In this document: positions 12,001-21,504 of the stretch, piece after piece
How the letters are laid out: the number at the start of each line of letters is the position of its first letter
How positions within the stretch are numbered: position 1 is the first letter of the stretch
Assembly: GCF_932526225.1 (NCBI RefSeq)
Contig: NC_064043.1
Location: forward strand, 10,707,821-10,771,820
DNA: 64,000 nt
Source: Nematostella vectensis
Taxonomy: Eukaryota > Cnidaria > Anthozoa > Actiniaria > Edwardsiidae
Direction: 5' to 3'
Notes under the pieces: model-generated
What the model was told of the DNA's origin: nothing
Databases searched by the model: none
What the model saw: the letters and a program-made list of their open reading frames with translations, nothing else
Made by a program: the position numbers and the translations under genes

Positions 12001-15000
12001 TGTTCACATTGGTAAAGCAACATCACATAAGTAAGTGAAGTTCATATTAGTAAGCCATGTTCACATTGGTAAACCAACATCACATAAGTAAGAAAAGTTC
12101 ATATTAGTAAGCCATGTTCACATTAGTAAAGCAACATCACATAAGTAAGTGAAGTTCATATTAGTAAGCCATGTTCACATTAGTAAAGCAACATCACATA
12201 AGTAAGTAAAGTTCATATTAGTAAGCCATGTTCAAATTGGTAAAGCAACTTTACTTAGGTATATATTCTTGTAGTAAGCCGTGTTCACATTATTAAACAA
12301 AAAAACTCGAACACAAAAAACTTTAAAGCCCTAACAATAAGTCCTACTAATGTTGGAATTTGTTTTCCCTTTGGTTCGTTTCTGGGGTCGCTTTTCCCTG
12401 ACCCTCCTACAAATGCAAAACGAACGAGAACTTGTGCCTAAAAGCAAGAAAGTCACAACATTGTACATCCCCTTGTACTTGCTTCTGCACTTGCGTTTCA
12501 GTGCTAGACATATGTTTTGTTGCTCTTGTGTTCTATCAAACTCCAATCAGAACCAATCTTTAAGGCTAGGTAATGTAACATTTTAACGCTCTGATATGCT
12601 TCATAGAATACTTGCTTGGTTCGGGTGCTTTCGGCCAGGTCTACCTCGGCGAGACCGAGGGCGGAATTGTGATAGACACCTCTTCGTCCGTAAGCTCGCG
12701 TCACAGACTCGCCAAGCGGAAGGACTACCGTCGCCCTTCCGCTATCTCCATGAGAGGAAACATCAAAGTAGCTATTAAAACACTGAAGGGTGAGTCACCG
12801 TGACGGTAGCTATAGCACTATTTTGTCTTGATGGGGGGATGGGAGGGGGGGCACTTTGTCATTTCTTATACTACTCGCAGAAGCCACAAGCCAGGGCCGA
12901 AGTGGTTTAGAGGTTTCGAGAGGTTATATTAGAGTTATAGAGTTATATTATCGTCGCTAGCAACGCACTTGGCTAAACAATCAAAGATTTCTACTTCACT
13001 TCTAGCTTGCATAAGTTTCTACTCTCTAAATGAAAAAAACTCTGCAAAGGAATCGCTTAAAGAAGGCCAAGCAAGCCGCCATTTTGTGCTTCCCCTCAAT
13101 GCAGAATCACAAAGGGATCCATTTTCATCGGCTAATTCAAGCGCGTAACCAAGATATTTTCAATCAAAATTCGTCAATAACATAACAGACTTTATTTGAA
13201 GATTTTGACGTTTCCTCGCGAATAAGCCGTTGTATTTCAATGATATACAATAAAAAAGAAGTGGTTGATCTACATTCTTTAAAGCATAATAAATGATAAA
13301 GGTGGCCGGATTGGTGAATTGATATTACCAAGGAAGATTGTCTTACTCGGATAGAGCTATATACGGAGAGCTAACTGACTGGTTTTACAAATGTGCAACC
13401 CTTTAAATGATGACTCGTCTATTTGTTTAGGAGGTGCAACGGAAAGTGAACAGAAGGACCTGTTATCTGAGCTCAAGATACTGATCCATGTGGGATCGCA
13501 CAAGAACATCGTCAACCTCCTTGGCGCTTGCACCAAAGGTATGCTCATTTCATTTTGATGTCAGATGTCCGGGTAACCGGAAATGACGTTACACGAATAT
13601 CCTCTCTTTCGCAGGCCCTCAGCGTGACTTATGGATCATCTTAGAGTTCTGTGCTAATGGCGACTTGTTGAGTTATCTGAAGAAGAAAAGGGATATTTAT
13701 GATCCCGCTTGGTGCGCTCCCTCTGAGGACCACGATGTGCAGTTCACGCAGATGGAGCTCGTCAGTGCGGCCTACCAGGTCGCGAGGGGAATGGAATTCT
13801 TGGCCTCAAGACGGGTGATAATTCTCAATATTTTATGCGAGCTTTTTCTTTTTGTTATCAATAATGAATTATAGTCCCCTGAGTATTTGACAAATGCTAT
13901 GACTTTTGCTGGCATCCAAAATGGCTGCCGAAGCTATGAATCATAAATAGAGTAAGACCCTTTAAAAAATCTTCTTTGCACCGATTTTCACACACGTGTA
14001 AGCATCTTGCGTCTCCGTTTCCTTATCCGTCTCGCTGACTTCCCTAGTGAAAATAGATCTTTAGTGATAAAATCATCCTAGATCATCCTTGCGCTATGTA
14101 TGGGCTCAGGGACGAAAAGCTCAAATTTCAATAGCACTTTACAAAATATTGCATCAATTTAAAAAAAGTCGCATTTGATATTTTGTTGGTTATTACTCAC
14201 TAAGTACTAAGAGAAGTTTTCCGCCTTATCAGATGTGAAATAGGCTTATTTGAAGCGTCATGTCATGTTTTTCCGTCATGCCCAATTCAACGTATTCTTG
14301 GAAGCGTGATTTGATCCCTTCAATCAATCGATCACGAGCGACGCTCATTATTCGTTATATATTCCAGTGTATCCACAGGGATCTCGCAGCTCGAAATGTG
14401 CTGATAGCGGACGACTATGTCCTTAAAGTGGCCGATTTTGGACTCGCCCGTGACGTGTACAAAAACGAAGAATACGTCAAGCATACACCGGTAAGGGCCG
14501 CACGGCATGGGACCCTTCAAGCCTTCCCATAGGCGAATTACACTAAGAAATCACGTAAAGTGGCAAACTCACTCCAAAAATAGACATAGAAATGGCTGCG
14601 CCCATCACGCAAGAGAGCGAAGTAAAAAATTAAATATTTTAATGAAAATAAGCCCTTTTCTGACACTGAAGGTAATATGATAGTAACTTGCATAGTTTGT
14701 CACCTATAACTGGCGAAAAGAGAAAGGCCCTGGGAACGAATTACCCGCTTGTGCCCAATAGTCAGTCATATTATTTTTATTTTCACAGGGCTTGGTGCCG
14801 ATAAAGTGGATCGCAATCGAGTCCTTGACGGACAAGATTTATTCACAGAAAAGCGACGTGTGAGTAATGTGAATCTTTTCTGGAGATACCAAGAATCATA
14901 CAGAATCATTCTGACGAGTTGAAAAGCTGAATCTTAAAATGCTGAAATGTTCTCTTGAATCGCCAGGTGGTCGTATGGAGTTCTTCTATGGGAGATCTTC

Positions 15001-16430
15001 ACACTAGGTAAGAACATCCAAACGTTCTGTATACCCTGCAGAATGGTAGATATGTTGTTTTTCTTACTTCATTTCCCTCTAGTTTTGCTGCGGGGGATGT
15101 TCGCCATCATCACCACGACTTCTCCCTTCCCACCCTATCATAAGAAACACTCAATCAGCCTCCAAAATTGTGCGATACTGTTAAATCTCAATGGCTATTT
15201 ATACAGGAGGAAACCCATACCCAGACCTCCATCCGAGCGATGTGTTTGAGTATCTCTTGGATGGTAAACGCATGGAGAAACCAGTGGACTGCGCCCAGGA
15301 AATGTAAGTCAACCATGTGACCTTAGAAACCCTATTGAATTGTTGAATTATTCGACTCATTTTTCGCCCATTGCCATTACGACAGATACAACATCATGAC
15401 GGATTGCTGGGTGCTGAGTCCTGAGGACAGACCGACTTTTACTGAACTGGTAAAGAAACTTGACAAGATGATCGAGTCCAACATGCCGGCTATGGTACGT
15501 AAATATATTCATTCCCTCCAGAAAACGACCTGGGTAGCCAGCGGTTATTAAGCGTTTTGGGGCGTTTTAACCCCCGGGCAATTCCCTCTTACTTGAAACC
15601 ATTCGTTTTTTCATTGGCCTTCTTATAGACGGACGATTTGAAGATTTATTTCCAATAATTGCTTGTAAAATTTGCTTAAACAGTAATTCTTGCATGGGCA
15701 GCAATGTTATAGCAATGTCTTAATGTGTTAGCCACGCCGATTTCTAAACAAATATGACAGGTAACAGAGCAGTAACAGGCTTCGAAATATTTTGGGAGGG
15801 GTGGGGCTCAATACAGAAACATTAAGACAATGTTGGTGGCACAGCCACGCCTATACTGTTTATTTTTCTTATTATATATTTTTTTAATATTAAAAGGAGC
15901 GCGTCGCAAGTGCCCCACTGACTGCTGTGGCCCTGTTTAAGGGAGGGACGTTGTAATTTATCGTCGTTGATTATTGATATTAATGTGTAACTTCTATCTT
16001 CTCAAATGGAATCTCTCTTTTTCGAGAATAAAGCTTGAGTGAAACTGTCACCTATTGTCTCTTCTATCTTTCCCGTTATCTTTATAATGGGAAAGTTATT
16101 TATAATGATAGTCACTAGTTTCATGTGATTTCCCTTTTAAAGGGGAGAGAAGCTTACTTAGACCTGGACAACATCAACGAGAATGTTCCAGACCTCAAGG
16201 GTATCGACGGTTATCTCGAACCCGCTGATGTCATCAGGACAAATTCCCCGGATGACAGTGAACCGGAACCGGAAGACTACTCACAAGAAGATTGCCCGGA
16301 TATACCGCTGAACTTTATGAACGGCTCAGTTGACGGAAGAAAGTCATGTGGCATAGACGATGTCGCAGTAGAAACGAGGTATATGAACATTCCGGACGAT
16401 CTAGAGAATTCTAGAACGTCGCGTCTGTAG
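2..16430 (+). CDS. VEGFR: VEGFR-like receptor tyrosine kinase with at least 11 Ig domains (5' end outside window)
   Basis: A cell-surface receptor that would bind a ligand through extracellular Ig domains and signal by tyrosine phosphorylation. Exons read: 2-97, 461-626, 816-1097, 1325-1582, 3102-3419, 3898-4230, 4639-4953, 5402-5743, 6677-7009, 9184-9486, 9998-10330, 10488-10763, 11128-11403, 12607-12789, 13431-13538, 13615-13814, 14368-14490, 14789-14859, 14967-15007, 15207-15303, 15386-15494, 16143-16430. Phases join throughout; Ig exons are all phase 1-1, as is usual for Ig exons. The class is set by the kinase: [27 protein letters not shown] and [11 protein letters not shown] are typical of VEGFR, with PDGFR and FGFR next closest. 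Vertebrate VEGFRs have seven Ig domains; this one has more. The signal peptide and first exons are missing. Class is confident, orthology to one vertebrate VEGFR is not. Confidence 0.9.
1983..2700. mobile_element. Non-autonomous inverted-repeat element in receptor intron
   Basis: The 11-mer AGCGGAGCTCC at 2006-2016 faces its exact reverse complement at 2671-2681. Just outside the left copy is the small palindrome TTAGGCATTGCCTAA. Inside are three imperfect direct repeats of about 130-150 bp, each with a TGACGTCA-type box, CCACGTGACCA and a CCAAGTTTGG.TG.CATACGATG stretch (about 2165-2275, 2313-2430 and 2470-2570). The same left end (TTTAGGCACTGCCTAAAAGCGGAGCC) occurs at 22998, so this is a repeated family. 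No transposase is present. Exact outer limits are uncertain. Confidence 0.6.
2893..3055. repeat. Dispersed G-rich repeat, copy 1
   Basis: Contains AATATTGGGGGGTGG, ATACAGAAACATTAAGA, GGGGGGCACAGCCACGCCCC and a TGCCCC-rich 3' end. Related copies occur at 15770-15935, 17500-17645 and 40200-40470. It lies in the intron before the Ig exon at 3102. Confidence 0.7.
3618..3835. repeat. Imperfect TTG/CTG trinucleotide tract
   Basis: A run of about 200 bp made almost only of GTT, GCT and ATT triplets in the intron before the Ig exon at 3898. The reading frame through it gives poly-Cys or poly-Val and is not a gene. Confidence 0.85.
5685..5990 (+). repeat. Tandem copies of the 3' end of an Ig exon with its splice donor
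   Basis: The real exon ends at 5743 after GCTATCAGCCAGTTGGGA and GACTGTGGACATTATAGTGCACG|GTAAGA. The same block recurs at about 5774-5850 (nearly intact, GTGCACG|GTAAGG), 5860-5890 (start only) and 5907-5965 (GCGGCGACTGTGGACATTACAG..GGTAAGA). A last partial TTAGGCTATCAGC ends near 5998. These look like tandem duplications that spread across the exon-intron border. Confidence 0.85.
7320..9105. repeat. 26-bp minisatellite, about 67 copies, with an inverted tail
   Basis: The unit is CCACCATCCCCTCTCGTATACCACAG. It runs from about 7312 to 9055 with single-base variants (ATTCCC, TCCTCC, TTGTAA, GTATTC). At 9057 the orientation flips: GGTATACGAGAGGGGATGGTGG is the reverse complement of the unit and is repeated once more, ending near 9104. 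The array lies wholly in the intron between the Ig exons at 6677-7009 and 9184-9486. Because 26 is not a multiple of 3 and the unit has no stop codon on the minus strand, all three minus frames stay open for hundreds of codons; these are not genes. Confidence 0.97.
10764..10905. repeat. Two tandem copies of a 70-bp block at a splice donor
   Basis: The sequence starting at the donor of the last Ig exon (TAGGTGCGTTAAATAAGATGTCA) is repeated at 10832 (TAGGTGCGTTAGATAAGATGTCA) through TGTATGTCA.TGCCA.GGTGC.AACACT. The GTGCGT donor is therefore present twice. Confidence 0.8.
11128..11403 (+). other. Transmembrane and juxtamembrane exon of the receptor
   Basis: After a short basic stalk (AKKKVPDKP) comes one hydrophobic helix ([20 protein letters not shown]) followed by the basic stop-transfer WRRHR. 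The juxtamembrane part ends [16 protein letters not shown], the motif that precedes the glycine loop in VEGFR, PDGFR and FGFR kinases. The donor ATAA|GTAAGT keeps phase 1 and joins to the glycine-loop exon at 12607. The exon end lies at the start of a 57-bp minisatellite that contains copies of this donor. Confidence 0.85.
11394..12260. repeat. 57-bp minisatellite carrying copies of the transmembrane-exon splice donor
   Basis: The unit is CACATAAGTAAGTGAAGTTC followed by ATATTAGTAAGCCATGTTCA and CATTAGTAAAGCAACAT, total 57 bp, about 15 copies. The first unit begins in the exon itself, so CACATAA|GTAAG, the real donor at 11403/11404, recurs in every unit. The last unit decays near 12240 into AT-rich DNA. 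Confidence 0.95.
12607..15494 (+). other. Tyrosine kinase domain exons (VEGFR-like)
   Basis: Eight exons hold a complete kinase domain. The glycine loop reads [13 protein letters not shown], the ATP lysine is in KVAIKTLK, the helix C glutamate is in SELKILI, the catalytic loop is HRDLAARN, the metal site is DFGLAR, and the activation segment has two tyrosines in DVYKNEEYV. The APE-equivalent reads AIESL rather than APE(A/T), which is an unusual but not inactivating change. [19 protein letters not shown] and [13 protein letters not shown] complete the C-lobe. The kinase insert is short (around [17 protein letters not shown]), unlike the long insert of vertebrate VEGFR and PDGFR. All catalytic residues are present, so an active enzyme is expected. 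Confidence 0.92.
15770..15935. repeat. Dispersed G-rich repeat, copy 2
   Basis: Shares AATATTTTGGGAGGGGTGG, CAATACAGAAACATTAAGA and GGCACAGCCACGCC with the copies at 2893 and 17500. It lies in the last intron of the receptor gene. Confidence 0.7.
16143..16430 (+). other. Last receptor exon: tyrosine-rich C-terminal tail
   Basis: The terminal exon begins after TTTTAAAG at phase 0 and encodes about 95 acidic residues ending at TAG 16428-16430. It carries four tyrosines in docking-like contexts: [19 protein letters not shown] and TRYMNIP. YMNI fits the pY-x-N consensus of the Grb2 SH2 domain. Phosphorylation and binding are inferred from the motif alone. Confidence 0.8.
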
Positions 16431-16547
16431 CGGCTCACAGTTTTCGATGGTTTATTTAGGATTATGTAATCACCTATTTCAAATAAGGTTACACTCGGGT
16501 AATCTGTGTTCATCGGTATCAAGTAAACAAGCAAATATTAAAGCGTA

Positions 16548-16553
16548 AATAAA
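16548..16553 (+). terminator. Poly(A) signal of the receptor gene
   Basis: AATAAA lies 118 bp after the stop codon in AT-rich DNA, where the cleavage signal of the receptor mRNA would be expected. Confidence 0.6.
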
Positions 16554-17499
16554 ATACAAATCCAGTTTGTTTGCATTCTTATGGACATTCACATAGCTTT
16601 CAGATACAAGGATTAAGCAATTTATACGCTACCCATTAACCACCGCTGGTTACGACACATGGGTTCTCGAGTGTAACCTTATTTTAAATAGGTGTAAGTA
16701 AGACAGGCGTCAGAAGATACTGATAAAGAGGTTTTCTAGTCATATCGGCCATAGCCTTCGTAGGTAGCGCAAACAAGTGTAGGGATAAGGTGTTTGTGTG
16801 CGAGGACCAATGACGGTTGTCTTTCTTCACCGGGTCTCGCACTACCTCCCTCCCTAGCCCCTTGCGCTTGTTACGCAGGAAATATTGAGATAATAAGCTC
16901 ATATTAATGCTTATGTTGATACAAACGTACATATCAGATTTAGCATCCGTGATAAAGATGGTGTTACGGAAATACGAATATAGGTATATGGGTAAGTTTA
17001 AATTTGGGTCCGCACCTGCACAATCATATAGGGTGATAAATATAGACAACCTCAACATATTAGCTCCATTAAGCTACATTACCCATTTGGTATTATATCA
17101 CTCTGCTCCTGAGAAAATGCCTTTGTACTTTGTAATATTTGTTTGTCGAGGGTAGCATATTTAACCGAATATTCAGTTTTCTAACATATGGCCCTCGGTT
17201 AGTAAGCACTGTCACTGGGGGTGGTCACTGCCAGAGGGTTTATTGCGTCCCCAGCGGTTCTTTTACGTCCCTTAGGTTCAGGTGTAGTGTAGTGCAGCTT
17301 GAAAAGACGGGACCTCCGCTTTAGGGTCCTTATCCGAGAAGACTGGAAACACGGGATAATAACTTCAACTCACTTGTGACAAATTCGATTCAAGGCAGGA
17401 ACCCGGAAAAATCTCCCTACATAGGAGACGACCAAAGCAGGTAACATCATTATACAAGCGCGAAGCATTAATGTGATCTGTCTTACACTGTACCAACCC

Positions 17500-17645
17500 T
17501 CAAATTATTGGGGTGGAAGGGAGGGGGGGCACGATACAGAAACTTGCGAGGGGAGGGGGGGCACAGCCACGCCCCTACTGGTCAGTTCCTTATAATGTTT
17601 AAAAATATTTGGGGAAGGAGGCCCGTGCCCCCTGCTAGTGCTTTG
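17500..17645. repeat. Dispersed G-rich repeat, copy 3
   Basis: CTCAAATTATTGGGGTGG, GGGGGGGCACGATACAGAAAC, GGGGGGGCACAGCCACGCCC and ACTGGTCAGTTCCTTATAAT match the family at 2893, 15770 and 40200. Confidence 0.7.
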
Positions 17646-18058
17646 TCACACGTAAGGTTTTATTTAGCAACATGTCTACACTTGAATTATTTCGCCTCGA
17701 AATGTTTTAAGAGAAGAAGCGCGTTCTTTTTTTGGGCGACTTTGAGAAAAGAAAAAAAAGCTGCAAAAGTACATAACTTTATTGCATAATGAATAAGAAA
17801 AGCACTAGGTAGAGATTTATTTATTTTAGAAATGAATTCATTTAACAGGGCGTAAACGAAAATGAATACAAATAATTCCCGATAGCTCGAACCTCCTATT
17901 GAAATCTAATTACTTCGAGTTATCCTGAGATTGGCAGATCAGAGAATTATATATTTTGCTGTAAATGCCAAATGTGTACTAAGTACCATGGATTCTCGGC
18001 TGCTCCTTTATGCTTTTTTTCTTCCCTTCTCTTCGCTAAAAAAAAAGATTCTGGTAGT

Positions 18059-18290
18059 CTGGTTTCCATAGCCTCCTCCGCAGGCATCGCTTTGCCCAGA
18101 AAGCAGCAGAAAAGAAACAAAGGCGCTCGGGATTCCTGTGGTGATGCGTCGAGCGGGTCTCTCCTCTTTTTACGCTTTTGGCATTGTCCCCTACCCCCTT
18201 CACAAAGGAATTTGTCGACCACAGGAGTCCCGAGTCTCGGTTTCTGACGTTGAGAGACGCCTGCGGAGGAGGCTATGGTTTCCATAGGTT
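18059..18290. mobile_element. Foldback element with CCATAGCCTCCTCCGCAGGC ends
   Basis: CCATAGCCTCCTCCGCAGGC near 18067-18086 is the exact reverse complement of the sequence near 18259-18278. A second inner pair (CGGGATTCCTGTGG and CCACAGGAGTCCCG) makes the whole 230-bp unit fold on itself. No coding capacity. Confidence 0.75.
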
Positions 18291-19174
18291 GGTACAAAAA
18301 TTTCTGATCAATTAGGAGATAATAAGGCCCTTTAAGTCACACATTAATCCGTTATATTGTTATTGTAAAAAAAGGTTGCAGTGAAATGGAGGTGTGTTTT
18401 ACACAGGTCAACTGTTATATCTACGAAACTGTAAATTGTACAATATATCCTAGAAGCTCTACTTGTTAATACATACACACGTTACGCATGTGGAAAAGGA
18501 TATCCTGCACGACATCAAACTCAAAGTGCCCTCTCTTATAAATGCTTTTATAACATTTTTACAACCTTCTTATAGGGATACTTATAACCTATATTGCAAT
18601 TGTGAAAAATGGGGAAAAGTAAACACAACCTATTACATTCATGTATTGAGTACTATTGTGATACATTAACATGGGCCACGGAGCACCTCAAAAACTGTGT
18701 TTGTTGGGGAGGGGGCGGGAGTGTATGTTGAAGGAGGGGTTGTGTGTTCGGGTGGGACACAAACTCCTGAAACGGGCCCAAGATAACCATAGCTGTAAAC
18801 TTGAAGACGGCAAAAAGTAGAGGGGCTTTTCTTATTACAACGTCACACATGTTTGACTATTGTCTGAAATATGAGAGATGGAAGATGGAGGGGACAGGGA
18901 ATTAGAATTAACACACGCTCGAGACAATCAGAGAGACCGCACCAAAAAAAGTTGCATTTAAAACATATTTTGAATTTGATGATAAATACTTTTATCGTAC
19001 AATCACAGAATTGGTCATCTAAGTAGAGCAGATTTAGATTTCATGCACTTGTTTCAGTTCTGTTCAATCCTGTGCGTGACTTTATTTTACAAACAGTGGT
19101 ATAATCGTGGATACAACCAGCCATGTGTTTAAGACTGCACGGGACGAGTGCGCTGAAAGGCAAATGAAATAACA

Positions 19175-19256
19175 TTAAGGACCGATCATTTGATATCTGA
19201 TTGCATGGAAGAAACACCAATCAGCAAAGTCAGATATTAAATGGTCGGTCCCTTAA
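19175..19256. mobile_element. 82-bp hairpin MITE-like element
   Basis: TTAAGGACCGATCATTTGAT at the left is matched, with a few changes, by the reverse complement of ATTAAATGGTCGGTCCCTTA at the right, giving arms of about 26 bp around a 28-bp centre. Confidence 0.65.
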
Positions 19257-19453
19257 CTGTGTTATCTCTATAATGTTAGATTGTATGGCTAGATGGTTGT
19301 TGAGTAAATCGCGGCCCAGAAAACTCATAACGCAGCCCCTTTAATAAAACGTATTTACGTGAAAAAAGTGTTTACGTTGTTCATCTTACACTTGTTTTCT
19401 TCAGGCGGTGGTGGGCTCCCTGGACACGTCCTTTCATTGTGTTCTAGAACAAA

Positions 19454-19530
19454 AGTATATAGTATATATAGTATATAGTATATAGTATATAGTATATAGT
19501 ATATAGTATATAGTATATATAGTATATATA

Positions 19531-19624
<94 letters not shown>

Positions 19625-19838
19625 AAATGATGGTTGAAGGCTTTCATAGAAAGTGCTCAATACTCGAAAGTAGAGCGGTGTATAGTGTTGGTTTGAGAAA
19701 AATACAAACTACATAGGTTTCCCTACAGGTCTGTTTCGTGGTTGCCCACTCATCATCACTCATCCCCTGATGAGTGGGCAACCACGAAACAGACCTGTAG
19801 GGAAACCTATGTAGTTTGTATTTTTCTCAAACCAACAC

Positions 19839-19901
<63 letters not shown>
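19454..19901. repeat. TA microsatellites flanking a perfect 75-bp-arm palindrome
   Basis: A TATAG-type and (TA)n tract (19454-19618) and a second (TA)n tract (about 19843-19901) flank an inverted repeat. Arm 19681-19755 and arm 19768-19842 are exact reverse complements (75 bp each) around a 12-bp centre. Arms contain TACAGGTCTGTTTCGTGGTT. Confidence 0.93.
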
Positions 19902-19903
<2 letters not shown>

Positions 19904-20027
19904 ACAATGCATTGTTAAATCTAGGATCGTTGGCAGGTGAGAGGGGAGGTACCTAGGGAGAGATGTTTTTTATACAGACGCGCACTCCCCTTTGCGGCCA
20001 ATTCCATATAATACCAAGGGAGCATAA

Positions 20028-20985
20028 CATAAGAGAGGGACACTTTGGTATTTCCCGCGCACTATGTCGATGCCCATCCTGGCTATTTTTAGTAACCACC
20101 ATCCCACCACTTCGCGTGAGCATTTTTACTCACCCTACCCCCGCGCTTTGGCATTTGCATATTGTTGTTTGCCGCTGTTTTGTGACTTGAAACCGAAAAA
20201 AAACCCACCCTATTTGCACAAATAGCATCAAAAATTTCATTCTAGCATCAAGGATACAGGCAATTGCGGTTTATTAAGGGGATGTGGTACGAGAATTGCA
20301 AGATTTCAAAAACATGTAAAAAAAGGAGACAAGATCAAGAGCGGAAAACCTCGTGCTTCAAACGCACCGCTTCCGCTACCGGCTGCTTTTTCGTGGTTTC
20401 TCAACATTCATTATCTTCCTAATGGTCAAAAAAAATCTGTAAGTTAGATATTATATTGATTTTTGTGAATATTCCGGTGAATTGAGAAGGAATCCAAGAA
20501 AAATACATTTCATAAAACTATCCTTGTAGCGAGGGAATGCATTTTTGTGATGATCAAAGCCAGCAAGCTGAAGTATCTGAGCTGTTGTTTCGCGACATTT
20601 ATATAACTATTAAATATATTATACAAGATGGAGTCGGGATTTCAATCAAACGCGGTATCACAACCATTTTATCGCTTCTCGCTATTTTCTTTTTTCTTGA
20701 CTTCGCCGCTCAGACAAACTATTCATGGATTTAGTTTCTGTGAGTATATTTGATCTTGCTTACTTAAGTAAGACTTGTTTTCTTCTTCCGAGTTGTTTTA
20801 CATGATCTATTTTCATTCCTATCGAGTTGGCAAAACAACAACACGCAACCCGCGGGGGAGTAGGACAAAATAAAAGGAGCATAAATCCTCACGCGCAGTG
20901 ATGGGGTGGTGGTTACTAAAAATAGCCGGATTCGGAATCGACATGGCGCGCGGGTAATACCAAAGTGTCCCTCTCTTATCGAAAT
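20028..20985. mobile_element. Element with about 100-bp terminal inverted repeats
   Basis: The left block 20031-20125 (AAGAGAGGGACACTTTGGTA, GGCTATTTTTAGTAACCACC, CGCGTGAG) reappears inverted at about 20885-20982 (GGTGGTTACTAAAAATAGCC, TACCAAAGTGTCCCTCTCTT) with around 10% differences. The 760-bp centre has no recognisable transposase; a 65-codon frame at 20537 has no family match I know. Confidence 0.7.
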
Positions 20986-21209
20986 AAGAGGCTGCGCGTG
21001 CGCACTACGTTCTGCAGCGGTGTATCTCTTATCTTATTCTCTTTTGATAACACCTATGACTGAGCACTCCCCCCCCCCTCCCCCTCGGCCAATCCTGGGA
21101 ACGCGCCTGTATCTACCCTTTTCTATGACATTATATTTTGGTATTTTGATCAAATGCCTTATGATATATATATAGGGATTTGTCTTTTCACTGTGTCATC
21201 AGATATGAC

Positions 21210-21244
21210 AGATACTATGCGCACCTAATTTGCGCATAGTATCT
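21210..21244. repeat. Perfect 14-bp hairpin
   Basis: AGATACTATGCGCA (21210-21223) and its reverse complement (21231-21244) flank a 7-base loop. Confidence 0.8.
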
Positions 21245-21504
21245 AAGGTTCCCTGTAGGCTGAGGGTCGTAAACTCTATAATTCCTTCAATAAAACAGGC
21301 ATATGGCCAGACGTTTCTCCAAGCTTTAGCTTTCGTCTCCGTAGAGAGCATTGACTAGACCTTGGCCCCTGGTGAATTAGAAAATATGCCCAGAAATGGA
21401 ATCTATCCTTGAGACCGTACACAGTTCATTTTTAGCATTAAAAATGCATCCTCCCATCTTATACTCTCCCTCACTGCGTAATGTGTTTCATAATATAATC
21501 AGGT

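Larger units (their letters stand above)
16554..21504. other. Intergenic region without a recognised gene
   Basis: Between the receptor 3' end and the CUB gene I see no convincing exon. The region holds the G-rich repeat copy at 17500, foldback elements at 18059-18290 and 19175-19256, TA microsatellites around a large palindrome (19454-19901), a long inverted repeat at 20028-20985 and a small hairpin at 21210. Short open frames here are inside these repeats or lack coding character. Confidence 0.6.

Noticed and set aside
19355-19660. Minus frames of Ile-Tyr repeats
   Set aside because: They come from the TA microsatellite.
20537-20734. 65-codon plus frame with a hydrophobic stretch
   Set aside because: It is inside the long inverted-repeat element and shows no splice, start or family support.
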